Source of the DNA: Aphrophora alni
Taxonomy: Eukaryota > Arthropoda > Insecta > Hemiptera > Aphrophoridae
DNA: 64,000 bases
Assembly (NCBI GenBank): GCA_963513935.1
Contig: OY740766.1
Span: 960,001 to 1,024,000, forward strand
Direction of reading: 5' to 3'
Below, in pieces: positions 35,121 through 48,450 of this stretch. Made by a program: the position numbers and the translations under genes. The notes below the pieces were generated by a model. That model did not search any database, had not been told where the DNA came from, and saw nothing but the letters and a program-made list of their open reading frames with translations. Position 1 is the stretch's first letter; each line of letters begins with the position of its first letter.

Positions 35121-37081
35121 TAATAAAAAATTAACCCCCAACTGCAAGTAACTGCAAGGGGTTACTTGTGACAAATTTATCTACTTTACTACAATGTGAC
35201 GTACAGATAAAGACAAGCATTAAAAACTGTGGTTTTAACTATAACTGGATTAACACAATCATATTTAGACAAATGTTTACCTTAATTTGTTTTGCATAAT
35301 GTCTTTTGAAAAAATATTATTAATTAGGAAGTTAAAATTACAAATAATGAAAGTTTATTGTGTATAATAATTGTTGTTAAATTTTGTTGTATTTTAATGG
35401 CTTCTCTTATAAGTTGCGTGATTTAAACGTAACATTAAATTTCAATGATGTAAATTTACTTAACATGACCAAAATATTTTAAAGACAGATAAATTCAATC
35501 AATTATGAGATATACAAAGAGAATAGCAATGTTACAATTAACTATCAACTTAGAAGTGAAACATTTGTGTAATTGACTTGTGTTATACAAGTGTTACTCA
35601 TACCTAAAGAATCTTAATTCTCCTTCTGTGAATCCTGAAGCCTAAAAGTAATGAATAATATTATAAAACTTGTCAAGCTTGGGATTAAATTAAAGAGTAA
35701 ACCTGGCTATAAAAATTAATTTAGAAAAAAAAATTATTAGGTAAATTATTAAGAAAAATCTTTTTAAAGGGTCAAATGTGATGTTAGTTTATAACTCAGA
35801 CATGGACAATTTAATAATAAAACATTGTTTTTAGTAATGGTAGTTTGGAAACTAAATATGGAATATTTAAACATTTCAAAAATCTAAAATAATCCAAATT
35901 AATAGCTTAACTTTACTGATTTTTCTTGTTGTTTAAAGATGAAAACTTTTCGATCATCCCCCAAATTTAATATCAAATTGACACTAAAACATTTAAAACC
36001 CTTTGTGATCAGGGGTGGGTAAAAAAACAAAATTTGTGAAACCAACAATGGTGTTTCTTAATCCCCCCTCCTCCCTCAATTACTAGCAGTATATTTTTAT
36101 TTTTAACAGAACAGTGTTCAGAAGAAGTACATAGCAACATACAAAATTTGCACTTTATGTCATTTATTTTTTCTTTAGAATCTATTACCTACATTTTCTT
36201 TAATAATATAAGTTTTAACCTACTGAATGAATGTATTTTAAGAACAATTTATCTATGGTTTCATTTTGTATCTTTATTCTTTCTACTCTGATTTATTGTT
36301 GTTATTATTATTCCTAAAATAACATTTTAAAACTCTTTTTAATCTCTTTGTGCTTTTAAAAACTACGCTTCACATTGCAGGGTCTCCTTGAATATTTTTC
36401 ACCACACTACTGTTTGCTTTGCATGTGCTCCACTTTGTCTCTTTTTAGTTTAGTTTTAATGATATATTAAGTTAATATATTTAGAGGTGTTAAAGTTTTG
36501 TTAAGTATTATTTTATTTCTTAGAAATAGTTAAATTAAGTAAGGGTTTAATATTAGATTTTATATTAGTAGCATCTAAGAACCAAAGTATTTGTCTTTAT
36601 TTAATAATGATGGGAAACAGTTATATTTTTAACTGTGCTTCACAAATCCATCATCAGGTGATTTAAGAGTAAAATATTAGTTCCATATTAAAATTTACAA
36701 GTCTTATTACGCAAATTGCACCAGTATTTCATATTATTAACCTATAAACAGCAATTATTTAAAAGAATAGTTTGAAATTTATAGAATTACATATTTTAAA
36801 ACCATACATTTGACTTATGCTTGGCAACCTTATTACTGCTGTGCTAATCACAATGTGGGCAAGTTTGCCGAAAATGAAATAACTGAAGCTTTAAGTCAAT
36901 ATCTGTAAACAATTGCAGCGATGTTGCTCTTTTAAGTATATTTTATGACATAACAATTCAGGCCTCCTCTTTGTTGGATATTGTAATTCACAAACAAGGG
37001 TTAGCAAGTTTTTCAATGGACACAATCAAGGTGTTGGCCCATAGTCTACAAATCAGCTGAGTTAATTTTGTGATGTAAGTA

Positions 37082-37865
37082 CAGTAAACACTCTCTGATC
37101 CGGAAACTCCGATATCCGGCCGTCATATGCCATCGTATAAAAATAATAAAAATACAATTTTCTATACAAAAATAATATTTTCGGGCCGAATAGTAGTCAA
37201 CGATGTTTTTGAGCTGGGCACTGGGCAGTAGTTCTGATTCTAAGAAAGTCGAAGAAAGCGGTAGGGGTGTGCGTAAACAAGGTCAGACGGCAGGTGCATT
37301 GTCTGTGGTGGAGTCAGTTCTGTTGTGTTTGCGTGTAGCGTAACTTCGGCCGTCCTTTCGCTTAGTCTTAAGACTTGTTTTCAGTCTTTCTAATCTTCAT
37401 TTTTCGTTTGATATTTTTAGTTAACACTGTAGACCTAATTACTTGTTGTTTGTGTACTTTATGCTGAGCCTCATTCAGCTTAAAATAAATAGATTTTTTA
37501 ACATAGCTATTGTAATATTTATTTAATTAACCTACCTTTTGTTGTTTCGGTACTTTTGTTACCGGTTACCGTACCGGCTTCTATGGAAAATTACATAATA
37601 GTACAGTTAAAACATAACGTCTATATATTACAGTAATTTGAAAAACAATAGGTAATTTTTAGAATACTGTGGTAAAGCTACAATTTATCATAAGCGCAAC
37701 GCGTTTTAGCGCTAAAAACGTAAATTTGCTATGTTTTGTTCACGTTTAAAACCACTTTAACTATATAAAAGTAGCCACCCCGAGATCCGGATTTTTCGAT
37801 ATCCAGATTTTTCGATATCCGGATCGGGCGGCGCCACATTAGTCCGGATTAGAGAGTTTTTACTG
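37082..37865. mobile_element. Non-autonomous pogo/Tigger-like element, 784 bp
   Basis: The left end is CAGTAAACACTCTCTGATCC, and the right end is its inverted copy with a few mismatches (GGATTAGAGAGTTTTTACTG). TA flanks both sides (37080-37081 and 37866-37867). Subterminal GATATCCGG motifs recur inside. There is no recognisable transposase. It differs in sequence from the element at 7082-7757, so it belongs to a different subfamily. Confidence 0.82.
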
Positions 37866-40800
37866 TATATTGTGATGTTCATTGTACCACTAATGAACCA
37901 AGTCCAGGCCCATAGTCACTGACTCTCCCAAAAGAAAAACAACAGAGGCAGTAGTTAGTCAAGGTCTGTAACAAGCAGAACAAGATTTCTCTAACATTGC
38001 ATGACATAACAAACAAACCTGCCTGAATTTTTGACTAACATTATTATGACCAACTTTGATCTTATTGTTTTAAGAGCATGTTAAACTTTTAAAGATAACA
38101 TCTTCAAAATAACATTTATCTTAAATGTTATCATTGATTCAATAAATACAAATAATTGTTTTAAATGTGTGAAAGTTTTATTTTTTATTTTTCACAAGTT
38201 TTATAATGGAGGTTATAGAAAATACCCCTTAGGAATATTATGAAGGTTATATAACAAGTGTCATATCTTCTATCAAAAATGTAGTTTCATTTTTATAAAA
38301 ATCAGATAGTAAATAATTAGTTTTCACATTTTTAAAAACAATTTTAGACTTTCTGGTGATGTAAATATTGGTATATATGGTAAATTTTACTTTTTACTAA
38401 ATACACATGAGAAATGTCTACATGTGTACGATATTTCAGTCTTGTTAAAATCGTAAAATGATTTTGTTGTGCTAAAATTCTTCCCCTTTTTAACCCATAA
38501 TTGGCTCTTTGGAAATTATCTTTCTCACATTTAGGTTAGTAAACAGAACATATGTTTCAATATCAGTCATCTCTTCAAAAGAAATGGCTTTTGTAAGAAG
38601 AGGTTTTTGGATCTGGGAATATATTCCTTAAAGATTAATTATTTTAACTCAACATTTTAAGATACATATTATATACAAAATGAGAGATTATAAAATTTAT
38701 GAAAATATGTTTTGTATGTATTAAATAAATGGATTTTGATATGAGACTGATAGATGTTTTAAAACATTAAACATTTTCAAAAAATTCACAAGGATTTAAA
38801 GGTAGCCCCAAAATCAAAATTTGCTAAACATTCATGAATATTCATCTCCATATAAAATAGGTACTTGGACTTTACCATATTTAACTTAAAAATATAATAA
38901 CAACCACTTAATTTTTTTTAATTAACTAAAATTACCACTTCTCCAATTATGTTAAAAATTTGTAATGTGAAAATTCACTCTGTGTGTGATCTCATAAAAC
39001 TCTAGTTAATTTGGTTTAAATCCAAAAAGTATTACATCAATTCTATATAATTATAAATCATTTCATTTTATTTTTATGGCCATTTAAAAGAAAATTCTCC
39101 TTCCAATGCACCTAAAATTATTCTATAAAGTTGCTGTTTATAGAAGGCTGTGAATGCTTAGTAAGAAATTCGTATTTATTAACCCAATAGAACACAAAAA
39201 ATGGAATTAGTAAAGCTATGAACTAGTTGTATTGCTTTGTTGCATTAGTAGTAATATTAACTTGCTTGTTTTATGAAGCAGATGAAATTTTGTTATCTTT
39301 TACCCTACTAAGTCTTTTCTTACTATTAATGTTTATGTATTATTAGTTAAGGTATCTTATAAAATATTGGATGATATTAAATGAATAAAAATTATTTTTA
39401 TTTATTTATTTTATTTTTGTATATAAGCGTTAAATTATATTATTTTAAAATAGATATATGCACTACATTTTTATCTCAATTGATGCTTTTCTTCATTGAA
39501 TTAGGTTTAATTTTTACATTTTTAGATTACGTTGTATAGAAAAAGTTATATGATGTGTCAAAGAAATGAATGTTGAGTTTTTCACTAAAATATCTGTTAT
39601 TGAGGTCTCATGATTAGAAAAAAGTAATATTTTGAAAGATAAGTCTGTCGTTCGCACAGTGCTATATACCCCAACCAATATTATTTTTATCAAATTTTGT
39701 ATGAAATCATGTTTTAAAAAAAATTGTACAAATTAAAATTTATGGGTATTTGTCATAAGACACTTAAAATTTTGATTTTCTCAAAATCGGATCTGAGATT
39801 TTGTCCAATTTTGCTCAAATGTAGACCCTTAATTTAGGCCCTGAATGGCCTAAGCAATACCTGTTTGTCACCATATCGTGAAAAATGTCAGTTCGGAAAT
39901 TATTTGTCAAAAAGTGGAAATGAATCATGGGTGTCGCCTTAAAAAGTTGATTATTTTAAAATTTCAATCATAGCAATATCGATCAAATTTTCCTAGATTT
40001 AAAGATTTACAACCAAAACTAATGTGAGAAGTAATTACAAAATTTATGGTTCATAGAGAAATTAAAAAAATATATATATTTGAATCCTGACAACTATCTT
40101 ATTTATTGTGTATATTTCATTTTATTTGTGAATTGTAATTTTCTTTTACAGCCATATTTGGCATGGTAGTTTTTGTCGTAAATCTTCATATTTCGACAAT
40201 CTTTTTATCAATATTCCTTTGCCTCTTTTAGAGGTAGACAAACCTCCTAAAACAGTGGTCATTGTCCATTTTCACTTTTTGACTAATAATTACCAAACTG
40301 AGATTATTTTTGATAAATATTTTATTTTATTAAGTTTTATTTTTTGTGTTGTGTATGTGTTGAAAGTATGGCTAAGCTGTTTTAAACCTTATTTTAAAAC
40401 ATCACACCATTAAATTACTAAACTGTACTTACGCTCCATAACTTATAAAACTAATATTATTCTCAAAATTGTATATAAACTACCCCTAACTTCAAGAAAC
40501 TGTGAAGGAGTTATTTCATCTCAGTCATTAAAACAAAACATTAAATAATAACTATAAAAGTTTGTCAAATTCCTATTTACCTTTTGTGTACTTATAAATT
40601 CAAATATTTCTCAATCATCTATACATATATAAAGTAATTATGTTGTTGGTTGAAGGTTTTTATAAAGTAATAATTATTATTATTATTAGAGATTTTCTAT
40701 TGCTATAGTGAACAATAATGACAATAAATTTTTAGGTGAATGTCAAAAATGGGGTTAAATACTTTTTAATAAATAATATATTCATTAATAAATATTGTAC

Positions 40801-41128
40801 ATTTTAACCTACTGATACACTTCTTTGTTTCCAATTAATTTTTTTATATACAATCTTTATATTTCTGATTATCGTCAACCCTGGACTGAATAATCAAGAC
40901 TTTGATAAACTTTATTCGAGAAGCGCAACTATCAGTATACTATCAACAAAACTATCAGTTTATAATTAAAAATTACTTTGTAAAAACATGTTTACCTTTT
41001 AAGAAACTAGATTGTCTTGAAATATATATTTTAGGTTGTTATAGGCCTAATTTCTTACAAGAACAACCAGTTTTAAAGAAACAATTTTATTATGAGTAAC
41101 AATCTCACACAGATATTCCTAGATGGGT

Positions 41129-41130
<2 letters not shown>

Positions 41131-41219
<89 letters not shown>

Positions 41220-41220
41220 G
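41131..41220. repeat. (GA)n microsatellite
   Basis: The repeat is about 45 GA units with one interruption. It lies 225 bp before the acceptor of the next exon. Confidence 0.97.
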
Positions 41221-41444
41221 ATATAAATATAAAACTACAACTAATGTGATGATATCAGCTGATAATAATTATTTAATAATTTCATCTGCTTCATTGAGTT
41301 ACAAATAAGGCATTATTAGAGTGATAATGATTAGATTAAAGTAACAAGTGTTTATTAGTTGTTAGAGAAGAGCTTGCTAAGGCTGTATAAATGTTTTGCA
41401 ACTTATGTTGCTTGCTTGCTTTATTGCTATTGGCTGGATTGTAG

Positions 41445-41558
41445 CTGGTGGGAAGGCCCAACAACGCCCCCCACTCAAGTATGACATAAGCATGGACGAA
41501 GAACCTGAGTTTGATCCCAGGGAACACGATTGGCGTTTCCAACTTCCATCACATTCTG
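41445..41558 (+). CDS. Ank2: Ankyrin-2-like gene, exon F (38 codons)
   Basis: The acceptor is ggctggattgtag, ending at 41444, and the donor is ttctg|gttagt at 41559. At 114 bp and phase 1 on both sides, it fits exons E and G. The peptide (KYDISMDEEPEFDPREHDW, then RFQLPSHS) is acidic, with aromatic residues and GC-rich codons that stand out from the intron, which argues for real coding constraint. No domain is recognised. It probably belongs to the conserved C-terminal tail of the ankyrin isoforms. Confidence 0.72.
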
Positions 41559-44305
41559 GTTAGTTTGCCATAAGTTGTGGTAAGAATAGGTAATCTTCCT
41601 TGCATGTTTTAAGTTTTTTTCTTTCATAATTTAAAAAGTTAGGTTTTGAACAGCTATTTCAAGGACATCTTGTAATATACTAAAAGTTTGCTTTTTGTAA
41701 ATCTATTAATTTATCATATTAATGATTATGGAAACATGTATCAATTAAAAGCTAACAATAAGTTGCCCTAAGCTTGTAAAATGAATACATATAGAGGAGA
41801 CTTATTAGTTTGTGTAAATCAAATGAATCAGTACATAAATATATTTCTTTCCCTCTTATTTTTTATAATAAAACTAGGACAGTAATTGCTTTGAAACTAA
41901 TTAAATTAAAGAAATTTATTTATCTGTGGATAACGTAATTCAGAAATATAAATATTGTTTCTTACAGTCAAATGTATCCTTGTCTTTGATTAAGATCTGT
42001 TACACCTGTTCCGCAACTAATCACATTTTCAAACACTGTATAGAAAACACATATTAAATTTCAAAAAATATACAGTTCACATTCAATTCTACATCCATTT
42101 TGATGTCATCATAACAAATAAAACACATAACAGAAAAGTCATAGATGGTTTAACTTTGTTGGTCAACAGAACACACTATATACAGTTTATTATTATATTA
42201 TAATATACATACATATAGTATACAATGTTTTAAAATGTGATTAGTCAAAAAACAGATGTAACACATCTTGACCATAGACATACGTTTGACTGTAAAAAAC
42301 AATATTTATATTTTTAATTAAATTATATACCAGTAACTAAATATATTATTAAAGTCAATTCCTCATCCTATTAGACAACAATTTCCTGTGAGAAAAATCC
42401 ATTGGTCTTATATTTGCAATGAAATTAAAATTATGATAAATTTGATGAATATTTTGTAAATTTCATTAATTATATTCTTATATTGTATAAATTATTTTGT
42501 AAATTAAAAAAATATATAAACAAAGAATAAAAGTATTAAAAAATCTGGATTAAAATCATAGTTTTAGTTGTTGTTTTTTCCCAATAGACTCAATTTTATC
42601 CACCTTTTAGGCCCCATATTTCCATATACATAGTCATTTATGGAAAAAATATTTTAAACTTCTGTTATTTGAAAATAAAATTATGGTGGTCACTAGAATG
42701 ATTTGAACATCGTTGAATTGCTAGAAGTACAAACTTGCAAATTTTTCACTGTCATTTAAGTGATTTTAAAACAAGACAGGAATGGACAAAAGAATTCTAT
42801 GCGTACAAGATAGTCTGCTCACATCTTCACGATAATCATTTTCAATCTTACTCTCTTCTAATACCTTAGGACATGTTTTAAACAAAAAATACAATCAACA
42901 AACTGTATTACTTTAGAATGTTCCAGACTTACAAGAAATATAACAATATAATAGAGAGAAAGAAAAAAACACATTTAATGAAGAAATTCTATATATTCAG
43001 TACTGAGTTTTAGGTTACTTTTGTATAAATAACTACCACTTACTGCATTTTATTGATATTCATTGACCAATTCAACTGCACAAATCATTCACTTAATATT
43101 GTATTATTAATACTGTTCAGGTATAAAAAGTACAATTTTTGACTTTCAATACAAAATTATCTTTCTACTTCATTTTAAATTGCATGTTTTTCATTAACAA
43201 ATAATTTATTTTTATTATTCACTAGTATTTAAGCTTGTCTTTGACAGGCGAATAATTTTGTAATAAATGAAATTAACATGGGAAATTTGATTGTTTAACC
43301 ATTTCAGTTGATAACAAAATAGCTGGTTAAAAGTATCCTCACCAAGCTCATTTTGGAAAATTTGACTGACCACAGATAGAGCATTTAAGAAGTTTTAAAA
43401 GTTAACTATTTTTGTCATCTTAAGTGGCCAGGAAGGCCTATTTAAAATTGCATGTTTTTCTGTTTCCTGGAATATACCATGGATCCTCTGGAGGGAACAA
43501 TGAACAGATATGCCTCGTTTAGTGATTTTATAATATCTAAATCAACTTAATCAATTCCATTTAATATTAAAACCCGTAAATGTTATCTTGCTTAGATGAA
43601 ATTCATTTTCTTCAACATTTCTGGTATTTTATTAATTCAGCAATCTGATGAAAACATTAGGCCTGATGATACTACAGAATGTGTTTTATATAATATTGTA
43701 ATTTGCCATGTCAAATAAATAAATTAAATGATATGGACAAATTTTGATTTCACCAAATTTGTAACCAATCAACGTTCTAGTATTTTTGAACATACCGCTT
43801 TGAATCCCAGAATTCTTCTTCAAATGTAGTTGACCTGTAGCTATAACCTGAAGCTCTTTCTCTCATTTTTGTTGCTTTAATGATCACAATTGCAAAACTC
43901 TTTTAGGGTACGGTACTAGTATTATTTAAACTACTCTTTATCAATTTTAGCTACTTTTTAGGCTATACTGTGCATTATGTTTGTTATATAATAGTTTGGT
44001 AAGCTGAAACATAAAACAGTCTCTTATTTTCATTAGCGTAACAGTTTAAATTTTAATCACTCTTCAAAAAAATTATCTTGATATTTTGATCAGCTATATT
44101 TGTTTACGCATTTTAGCTTTTTTAATATCATTCTTTTGTGGTACTTGTGCTTTTAGTGTCCAATAAAAACAATAATATAACATCATTTCAGACAAAAGTT
44201 TTTATGATCAACCACTAGCTACCATAAAGTTAACTAGTTACACACAATTCAAAAATTACCATGAATTATTTGTTGAAAGTATTTTGTGTTAATGTATATT
44301 ACACA

Positions 44306-46110
44306 TGTTATGTCTGTGCTAACCAAACACAATTCAAAATAATAACATATGATAATTAACATAATCATTATGATTGTTAGAGAATTTAGTTAAAAGTTGT
44401 TTACAAGTTTCAAAAAATCCACTCAGAGTTCCTCTTCATACATGGGAAGAACCATGGCACCCCTGGAGTCGCATATAGATTATGCTGACCCTTTTCAACA
44501 ACATTATCTTTTTGTTGTAGTTAATGGGTCTTACAAGATGGATGGAGGTGAAATTGTATGTAAAACTCCAACATCACGCTCTACAATTTCAATTTTATCA
44601 AGGCAGGTAATAGCAGAACAAGTAATCAGCGACAATGGTTCAATTTTTACATCAGATAACTCTTCTTCATTTTGTAAGAACCCTGGAATTAAAGAAGGAT
44701 TAATTGCTCATAACTACCCAGCTACAGATGGATCTGCAGAGTGAGCTATACAGACTCTAAAAAACAAACTAATATGTATGTTTCAAGAAAAAGGTTCTTT
44801 AAAACAAAAAATATACAGATTTTTATTAAAATATCATGCTACTACACTTAAAAAATGGACTAACACCTGCAGAGCTTCATCTTGGCGGAAGGTTTGAACA
44901 TTCTTGGACATGATGATACCTTCAAAAAGAGATCTTAAGAAAATTTAAAGTCCAAATATCACTAGATCATTTAATATTAGCAAGAAAGAAACTACAGAGG
45001 ACACATAGTTCCGAAATGGAAATCGGAACTGTGATTAATTGTTTTGGGAGATTTCACTATTTAATCAAGCTAGGTGTTGGCTATCTTCTGAAAAGACATA
45101 TAAATCAGTTGAAACCCAATAAAGTTGAAGATGTTGAAAACTAGAATTTTGTTAATTCAAGGGAGATATCACAATATGTCCTAACTGGGAGGAGACAGAA
45201 AACATGCACAAAATGGCAATACCATCAATTATTAATCTGTTAATTTAAAAAAATTCGTCTTTTCCAGCAGTTCATCGTCAAATACATTCCGAAACACCTA
45301 TAATATCACCTCCAGTTCACAATACTCCAATTTTTTTTTTACACAGATCAAACTAGACCTGCTGGAATATGTACATCTTTTGATCAAAACTTTATAATAA
45401 CCTCAAGCTCAAAGCACCCATAATGATTTCTTACTCGAATAAGACCACTGTTGGAGAGACTGAATCTTTGATCAAGTGGGGAAGAGTTGTTATGTCTGTC
45501 TCATCCAAACGCAATTCAAATTAATAACTTATGATTATTAACATACTCATTATGATTGTTCTAATAATTATGTTTCTTGTACATACTTGATATTATTTCT
45601 TATTATAATTTGTTTCAAACTTAATAACACCAATTATAATGTGTAATATTCAGGATAAATTACAAGCAGTTGTAATCATATCTGATAACTCCTCACAACA
45701 AAAACAAAGAATTGCAGACAGAGATATTAAGATATAATGAAGTACAAATAACATTAACAATAGATAAATGTATTGTGTTTCAATCACTAATAATTAATAC
45801 ATTACCTAGTGCTGAATCTGTCCTTTGCAGAAGGTACATCATGCAGAAAATATGATTTACAAAATTCTGTCATATTTTTAAAACAATGTTCTGTCATTTT
45901 AAATTTATATAGAGAGAGAATATAGACAATGTTGAATATAACAATTTATTTTATAAATATTTTATTTTACCACACTTCCTTTTTGTTATAGACTACTTCT
46001 TCAATTGGATAAAAAATAGTTGATATATATATTTGACTTACTAAGTTAAGGATAATAATTTAATAAAATTGCTATTATTTTATCTTTCTTCAGAAGTTGT
46101 GTGTGTTACA
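44306..46110 (+). mobile_element. Decayed, deleted gypsy-type LTR element
   Basis: TGTTATGTCTGT begins two diverged direct repeats, at 44306 (about 85 bp remain) and at 45488. The second is preceded by a polypurine tract (AGTGGGGAAGAG), as expected at a 3' LTR, and may end at GTGTGTTACA (46110). Between them lie only the integrase core and pol tail, so most of the element, including gag and reverse transcriptase, is deleted. It is unrelated in sequence to the young element at 25129. Confidence 0.72.
44410..45150 (+). pseudogene. Integrase/pol C-terminal remnant
   Basis: Recognisable pieces are HIDYADPFQ, VISDNGSIFTSD (second catalytic Asp), the DGSAE block (catalytic Glu), then after a TGA IQTLKNKL and LTPAELHLGG, and finally LLKRHINQLKPN. 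Frameshifts and stops separate them. The match is to gypsy-class integrases. Confidence 0.8.
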
Positions 46111-46269
46111 ATTTATGTCACTAATCATTTGTTGTATTTTTGTTTTTCTATTTTAAATTAAGGAGTTTTAGTGATTGGAGATGTACAATAACTAGTATAA
46201 GCTAAGGTATTTTAAATAATGCTGTTGTTTAATATCCATTAGCTAATATGTTTACGGTGTATTTTACAG

Positions 46270-46324
46270 AAGGTGAAGAAAACCTTTTTGAGTTGGCTGC
46301 TGGATTCCATGATACTCCACCTAG
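46270..46324 (+). CDS. Ank2: Ankyrin-2-like gene, exon G
   Basis: This 55-bp exon lies between the acceptor ...attttacag and the donor ctag|gtaagc. It enters in phase 1 and leaves in phase 2, the only asymmetric exon in the chain. It encodes GEENLFELAAGFHDTPP. The phase-2 exit matches only the next exon, whose phase-0 and phase-1 readings hit stops, so the pair confirm each other. Confidence 0.75.
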
Positions 46325-47324
46325 GTAAGCTGATTTTTATAAGCAGTACAACAAATACCATAATGACATTAAAACATATTAGCGATGTTGATACTCAGGT
46401 GAAATGAATAATCGAATTAATCAGTTTCAAATGATTTCCATAATCGTATTATTATTTCGAAATCGAGTATCTGCCCAGGATGATTTTGCGCATTTGATTC
46501 AAACTCAGCTCTAACAATCAATGAATTACTAATGATTAATATATTGTCTCCTTGTTACGAATATTTTTTCCAAATATTTTATTTTGAATCCGAGGATTTT
46601 GATACTCACATTCACCGAGTATTTTAATTCGAACTCACGCATCACTAAAACATATTGAATTAGTCTTTTATATTAATTTACTTGGTTCTTGACTTGTTAT
46701 CATCTAGTTAATTAATATCAGTCTTTACTGTTGCTAGTTAATATTTATATGTTTGAACAATCGTAAAATAATTTATCTCATTTTCCAACTCATGGATACA
46801 TTTCTTTTTGTTGAACCCATTTTAAAAAACGTAAAGGAGTCTTATCACATTGCAATTGTTCAAATTCAGTAAATGTATGTATTTATAAAATTTTCTTCTA
46901 GTTGCTCCATAGGGCATTTTTCTGTTCATTATCATAAAAATACCTATTCACAATAATTTATTTATTCACCTTACCAAAACATTGTTCACTTTTAAAATAA
47001 CGGTTGTTTTGAGCAATAACTTCTCATGTGTAGACACCCCCCCCCCACATGTACACATTGTATACAACTTAAAATCTACATGCAATGATATCTTTATTTC
47101 ATTGTTTAATAAAAAAAAAAGTGTTATAGATAAACACTTTATTTAACAGTATAACCTCGAAATTGGTAGGAAAAAAAATTAATACCTATAGTAATTGTAA
47201 TTGCAGTTAGTACTCTACATTATATTTTATCATCAAATTTTGGATGTAGACTGTTGGGTAAAATTGTATTTAAAAATAGTTTATAAATAAATATTGAGCT
47301 TGACTTGTGAGATAATATTAGGTA

Positions 47325-47500
47325 GAACAAAAACTCGAACACAAGATCTCACAAAAATTATGTTTACTTTGTAGTTTACAAAATAGTTATAGTTTAGTTA
47401 TTGCAGCTCATGTATCATTGAGGATGGCGACTTTGTCGTTAAAACACATTTGATTGAGTAAACATAATTTTTGTGAGATCTTGTGTTCAAATTTTTGTTC
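47325..47500. repeat. Long inverted repeat, 43-bp arms
   Basis: Arms 47325-47367 and 47458-47500 are complementary at 41 of 43 positions, with a 90-bp loop. The shared core is CACAAGATCTCACAAAAATT. It lies beside the transposase remnant and may be a folded-back transposon end. Confidence 0.9.
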
Positions 47501-47559
47501 GAAAACTAGTTTCGTTACATTTGCATACATATTATTTACTTTCAATTTGTGTACCCTGC

Positions 47560-48275
47560 TTACTATTTTCACTAGTCTACCATAGGATACCATGTGCTCT
47601 TCTCATTTCAAACCATATCTCCCTGCAATATGATTCCAGGGAACTTGAATGGTTATAGAGAAAAGAAAAATAACCTTGAAACCTGTGATGTTATTTTACA
47701 TAATGTTTACATAATTTTGAGTGCAGGCATAATCTGGTTGACAAGCATTTCTAAATATTTATCAGAGTTCAAATTTCCCTCAATTATAAGTGGTCTGCCC
47801 AACTGATTGTTAATCGTTCCTGTCCACACATTTTCTTTTGAAGGCTATTGTAGATTTTATCCAGTAATGGCAATTTTGCATATTCACGATACTGTTTGTC
47901 ATGGACGTAGCCTCGTCACTAAAAAGGGTTATATTTAGTAAACCAGGTTCTGTGTCTAGCTTATCTCAACATGACTTCACGAAATTCAACCCTTCAAAGT
48001 CAAAGTCATCTTCACTAAGCTCTTGTACTTAATGAATTTTAAAAGGTTTGAACTTATTAACTTGAAGTAGATTTCTTACCGAAGGAGGTGATATCATTCT
48101 CCAAAGCTCCTTTTCGAATTGATAAGTTTGGAATTTTGATGAAGGACTGCAGTACATTTAATGATTTCAGTCATCAATTGAAAAGGGTCTCCCTGTCTTT
48201 GGTTTGTTTCGTACACTATTTGCCTCATGGAACCGTTGAACTATTCTGGCTACTGTTCACTTTGATATCAGATTA
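47560..48275 (-). pseudogene. Mariner-like transposase pseudogene
   Basis: The minus strand reads in order RFHEANSVRNKPKTGRP (DNA-binding linker), FKPFKI, VQELSEDDFDFE, LFSDEAT (first catalytic Asp), NMQNCHYW, IIEGNLNSDKYLEML and FPGIILQGD. These are in the right order for an IS630/mariner-like transposase but broken by several stops and frameshifts. The region after the second catalytic Asp is mostly lost. Confidence 0.82.
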
Positions 48276-48450
48276 ATACATTTTGGAAACTCACCATTAA
48301 ATAAGTTTTCAACCTCACTCTATGGTTTTGTACGATCCCTATAACCTTTCATCATCAAAATCATTATATATATATTGTTCAACAAGGCCAACACATTGGG
48401 CGCTAAATTTTCAAGATTTTCGTTTTAAAATATATATTTATTTGTTACAG

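Larger units (their letters stand above)
22430..41444 (+). other. Very large intron (19 kb), phase 1, hosting several mobile elements
   Basis: The intron runs from the donor at 22430 to ...ggattgtag at 41444. It holds a possible minus-strand exon (22969-23208), the complete gypsy element (25129-33194), AT and GA microsatellites, pogo-like sequences (33601-34055 and 37082-37865) and an inverted stray satellite copy (34760-35120). The remaining stretches (23320-25128, 35121-37081 and 37866-41130) are AT-rich. In 39650-40020 base composition changes and a decayed insertion is possible, but I cannot name it. Confidence 0.6.
41559..46269 (+). other. Intron, phase 1
   Basis: This 4,711-bp AT-rich intron runs from GTTAGT to ...attttacag. 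It holds a decayed gypsy-type element at 44306-46110. In 41559-44305 I see nothing beyond AT-rich sequence. Confidence 0.7.
46325..48450 (+). other. Intron, phase 2
   Basis: This 2,126-bp intron runs from GTAAGC to ...tttgttacag. It contains a run of C bases near 47037-47047, a large inverted repeat (47325-47500) and a mariner pseudogene on the minus strand. Confidence 0.75.
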
